The notes below the pieces were generated by a model. The model was not told the DNA's origin. It was given only the letters and a program-made list of their open reading frames with translations, and did no database searches. DNA of 64,000 bases from Tabrizicola fusiformis. Its GTDB lineage: Bacteria; Pseudomonadota; Alphaproteobacteria; Rhodobacterales; Rhodobacteraceae. Shown here in pieces: positions 61,732 to 64,000 of this stretch (its first letter is position 1; every line of letters starts with the position of its first letter). A program made the translations under genes and the position numbers. The stretch is from assembly GCF_013328815.1 (NCBI RefSeq), contig NZ_JABUHN010000006.1:1-64000 (forward strand), read 5' to 3'.

Positions 61732-61801
61732 CTGCCTGCCCTCCCTCTGATACCGCCTTGCTACCCGGTCTGCCCCGCACCGCAAAGGGTCCGAACGGCC
61801 C

Positions 61802-61830
61802 TTGCAGCCCCTGCGCGCGCCGCCTATATT
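61802..61830 (+). promoter_or_regulatory. Sigma-70 promoter of ssrA
   Basis: TTGCAG (61802-61807), 17 bases, TATATT (61825-61830). The predicted start, about 61837, coincides with the beginning of the tmRNA acceptor piece. Confidence 0.75.
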
Positions 61831-61836
61831 CGCCCT

Positions 61837-62150
61837 GTCCGGGGCAACCCGGACTATGGTGATAAACGCACCTGTAATAAACGGCTCGGACCCGGGGGCG
61901 GTACCCGGCGGCTCCACCATCACACCCGGCATTGCGGGGGCGAGGGGCCGAAACAGGATCGACGAACGTCTAAAGAGGCCAGCTTTCACCCGGTAGGCAC
62001 CACCGTTATCGGACCACAAGTGTAGTTGCCAATGACAACCGCGCTCCGGTGGCTCTGGCTGCGTAAGCAGCTCGAACGCCGAAACTTAAGCCCTTGCGCT
62101 TAGCCGCGTAAGGCGGGGTTCGCAGGTACCTGGCAACAGAAACCTGCACC
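61837..62150 (+). ncRNA. ssrA: tmRNA, circularly permuted two-piece form
   Basis: The acceptor piece comes first. It has a hairpin GTCCGGG-GCAA-CCCGGAC (61837-61854 region) and ends CGGCTCCACCA at 61919. The coding piece starts GGGGCCG at 61944; GGGGCCG pairs with CGGCTCC as a 7-bp acceptor stem including one G-U. The T-stem is CCGGG/CCCGG with the unusual loop GGCGGTA. The tag is encoded at 62028-62066 as ANDNRAPVALAA followed by TAA. This order (acceptor piece, excised segment, coding piece) is the alphaproteobacterial permuted form. tmRNA with SmpB rescues stalled ribosomes. Exact mature ends are estimated. Confidence 0.93.
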
Positions 62151-62161
62151 TTCCCTTTTCT
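62122..62161 (+). terminator. Terminator of ssrA
   Basis: GCAGGT ... ACCTGC hairpin near 62122-62147 followed by ACCTTCCCTTTTCTT. Confidence 0.65.
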
Positions 62162-62177
62162 TGCGTCCCACGCGGCG

Positions 62178-62280
62178 GGATGGGCAGATTGCCCATCCTA
62201 CATTTGGCAGCGGGTTGCGAAGATGGGCAGATTGCCCATCCTACGGGGAGTTCTGCGTAGGATGGGCAATCTGCCCATCC
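62178..62280. repeat. Three GGATGGGCA palindromes downstream of ssrA
   Basis: Copies at 62178-62201, 62221-62245 and 62256-62280. The first two are in the same orientation; the third is inverted relative to the second. Each has the palindromic core GATGGGCA-GAT/ATC-TGCCCATC and TACG on one side. The 255 bp between ssrA and the chrB-like gene hold little else. Confidence 0.88.
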
Positions 62281-62405
62281 CGCGCCAAAGACCGGGGTTG
62301 CCCCCGCGCCCCGGGTTGCGGCATACTCCCGCCATGGGGCCCGCGTGCGCCTCGTGAGGCGCCAGCCGAAAGCATTGCATCCCCTCAACCTGATCGGATG
62401 CCCTG

Positions 62406-63197
62406 ATGCCCGGACCCAACAGCATTTCCGCCGCCCAACTCGCGCGCCTGATCGGCACGCCAGACGCCCCCCTGCTGATCGACGTGCGGCTGGCCGAAGA
62501 CGCCGCCGCCGACCCGTTCCTGCTGCCCACCGCCGTGGCCTGCCCGGCGCAGGAGGTGGCCCGCCTTGCCGCCGGGCGCCCGGCGGTGGTGATCTGCGCC
62601 CGGGGCGCCAAACTGTCCGAAGGGGCCGCCGCCCTCTTGCGCGCCCACGGCACTCCGGCCGAGGTGCTGGAGGGCGGGCAAGAGGGTTGGCGCGCCGCGG
62701 GCCTGCCGCTGATCCCCGCCGCCCTTCTGCCGCAGACCGCGCTCTGGGTCACCCGGCACCGCCCCAAGATCGACCGCATCGCCTGCCCCTGGCTGATCCG
62801 CCGCTTCATCAACCCTGCGGCCCGCTTTCTGTTCGTCGCCCCGTCCGAGGTGCCCGCCGTGGCAGACCGCTTTGCCGCCACCCCGTTCGACATCGAGGGT
62901 GTGACCTACAGCCATCGGGGCGAGCGGTGCAGCTTTGACGCGCTGATCGAAGATTTCGGGCTTGCCACCCCGGCGCTGGAGCGTCTTGCGCTGGTTGTCC
63001 GCGCCGCCGACACCGACCGCCACGACCTGTCGCCACAGGCGGCGGGGTTGCTGGCCCTGTCGGTCGGCCTGTCGCGGCAATACCGTGACGACCTGCAACA
63101 GCTTGAAGCGGGAATGGCGATGTATGACGCGCTCTATCGCTGGGCGCGCGACGGGTTTGACGAGGGGCATGACTGGCCCGCGGGGCGCCGCGCATGA
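62406..63197 (+). CDS. chrB: Rhodanese plus ChrB-like chromate resistance protein
   Basis: A 263-residue two-domain protein. Residues 1-100 form a rhodanese-like domain (LIGTPDAPLLIDVRLAEDAAADPF, VVICARGAKLSEGAAALLRAHG, with the Cys in CARGAKLS). Residues about 115-263 are a ChrB C-terminal domain (LWVTRHRPKIDRIACPWLIRRFINPAARFLFV, FDALIEDFGL, YRDDLQQLEAGMAMYDALYRWA). ChrB proteins accompany ChrA in chromate sensing or resistance. Its stop overlaps the chrA start (ATGA), so the pair is translationally coupled. Confidence 0.88.
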   Translation: MPGPNSISAAQLARLIGTPDAPLLIDVRLAEDAAADPFLLPTAVACPAQEVARLAAGRPAVVICARGAKLSEGAAALLRAHGTPAEVLEGGQEGWRAAGLPLIPAALLPQTALWVTRHRPKIDRIACPWLIRRFINPAARFLFVAPSEVPAVADRFAATPFDIEGVTYSHRGERCSFDALIEDFGLATPALERLALVVRAADTDRHDLSPQAAGLLALSVGLSRQYRDDLQQLEAGMAMYDALYRWARDGFDEGHDWPAGRRA

Positions 63198-64000
63198 GCC
63201 CGACCCTTTCCGAACTGACCCGCTGCTTTGCCCGCATCGGGCTGATGTCCTTTGGCGGCCCCGCAGCCCAGATCGCCATGATGCACCGCGAGATCGTGGA
63301 CGAACGCGGCTGGGTGGAGGAGCGCGACTATCTCTCGGCCCTCTCGTTCTGCATGTTGTTGCCCGGGCCCGAGGCGATGCAGCTTGCCACCTGGATCGGC
63401 TGGCGCAGCCATGGCTGGCGCGGCGGGCTGATTGCGGGCGGGCTGTTCGTGCTGCCCGGGGCGCTGATCGTGGGGGCGCTGGCGGCCATCTATGCCGCCT
63501 TCGGCACGGTGCCCCTTGTCGCCGCGCTTTTTGCCGGGGTGCAGGCGGCGGTGATCGCCGTGGTGGTCGAGGCGCTGTTGCGCGTCTCGAAGCGGGCACT
63601 GAAATCGCGGCAGGCACGGGTGATTGCCCTCTTGTCCTTTCTGGGGCTGGCGGGCTTTGCCCTGCCCTTTCCGGTGATCATCCTGACGGCGGCGCTTTGG
63701 GGTCTTGCCACGGCGCGCGGCGCGACGGTTGCGCCAAGCGGACCGGCGCCCTGGCGGGCCTCTCTGCGGGCATTGGTGGTCTGGGGGGCTGTCTGGCTGA
63801 TCCCGCTGGGCTTGCTGCTGGTTCAGGGCGGGATACTGGCCGAGATCGGGCTTTTCTTCTCCAAGCTGGCCCTGCTGACCTTTGGCGGCGCCTATGCGGT
63901 TCTGGCCTGGATGGCGCAGGACGTGGTGCAGGCCAAAGGATGGCTGACGCTGACCCAGATGATGGACGGGCTGGGTCTGGCCGAAACCACGCCGGGGCCG
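63194..64000 (+). CDS. chrA: Chromate transporter ChrA (partial, 5' part)
   Basis: A membrane protein reading MSPTLSELTRCFARIGLMSFGGPAAQIAMM from the ATG at 63194 and continuing past the window end at 64000 (269 residues seen). The CHR family signature is present twice: FGGPAAQIAMMHREIVDERGWVEERDYLSAL in the first half and LTFGGAYAVLAWMAQDVVQAKGWLTLTQMMDGLGLAETTPGP at the start of the second. It exports chromate with the proton gradient. Overlaps chrB by 4 bases. Confidence 0.92.
   Translation, partial: MSPTLSELTRCFARIGLMSFGGPAAQIAMMHREIVDERGWVEERDYLSALSFCMLLPGPEAMQLATWIGWRSHGWRGGLIAGGLFVLPGALIVGALAAIYAAFGTVPLVAALFAGVQAAVIAVVVEALLRVSKRALKSRQARVIALLSFLGLAGFALPFPVIILTAALWGLATARGATVAPSGPAPWRASLRALVVWGAVWLIPLGLLLVQGGILAEIGLFFSKLALLTFGGAYAVLAWMAQDVVQAKGWLTLTQMMDGLGLAETTPGP

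Noticed and set aside
61732-62019. N-terminal extension of the aldo/keto reductase frame
   Set aside because: Lies on the strand opposite to ssrA; the good ribosome site is at 61731 and the family starts there.

Overview
The window looks like chromosome of a Rhodobacterales (Rhodobacter-like Paracoccaceae) alphaproteobacterium. The support is high G+C coding with the usual codon bias, a complete gene transfer agent (GTA) structural cluster of the Rhodobacter capsulatus type, a circularly permuted two-piece tmRNA gene whose tag reads ANDNRAPVALAA, a phr-cfa-trgA-trgB block behind a promoter of the RpoE/ChrR (singlet-oxygen) type, a PDH E1-beta subunit carrying its own lipoyl domain, and several extragenic palindrome families. 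Coordinates come from start-codon and Shine-Dalgarno inspection; names rest on motif recognition, not on database searches.

Layout. 1-8600: end of a membrane protein, two cyclophilins, phosphoglycerate kinase, class I aldolase, a small secreted protein, FtsB, then the pyruvate dehydrogenase genes pdhA-pdhB-pdhC, i.e. lower glycolysis feeding acetyl-CoA. 8742-23890 (minus): cysE, a small conserved gene, and the GTA cluster read from orfg1 (right) to orfg15 (left), all 17 genes intact. 24033-28083 (minus): a Tat-exported protein, a PAAR-metallopeptidase that looks like a type VI effector, mltG and fabF. 28280-33507: TetR regulator with a perfect palindromic operator, RND adaptor and RND pump, closed by a 16-bp-stem hairpin. 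33553-40674: EamA transporter, lipid A-type acyltransferase, metY, a SIMPL protein, and a 976-residue membrane protein whose ends resemble parts of a type II secretion/type IV pilus platform. 40680-47908: two tandem 4-hydroxyphenylpyruvate dioxygenase genes with a divergent Lrp regulator, a CPA2 antiporter, cobT/cobS, carD. 48185-53735: ferredoxin, S4 RNA-binding protein, SUV3-like helicase, TPR protein, SCP2 protein, hydrolase. 53803-57995 (minus): phr-cfa-trgA-trgB. 58054-64000: class V aminotransferase, solute-binding protein, aldo/keto reductase, ssrA, and a rhodanese-ChrB/ChrA chromate pair cut by the window end.

The points most worth following are: the 976-residue protein with a GspL/PilM-like head and GspC/PilP-like tail; the PAAR-metallopeptidase gene pair next to the GTA; a 26-bp palindromic element that occurs identically in an intergenic gap and in frame inside the pdhC linker (plus a similar in-frame palindrome in the 976-residue protein); the intrinsic terminator placed just upstream of orfg1; and the recognisable regulatory sites upstream of pdhA, tetR and phr.
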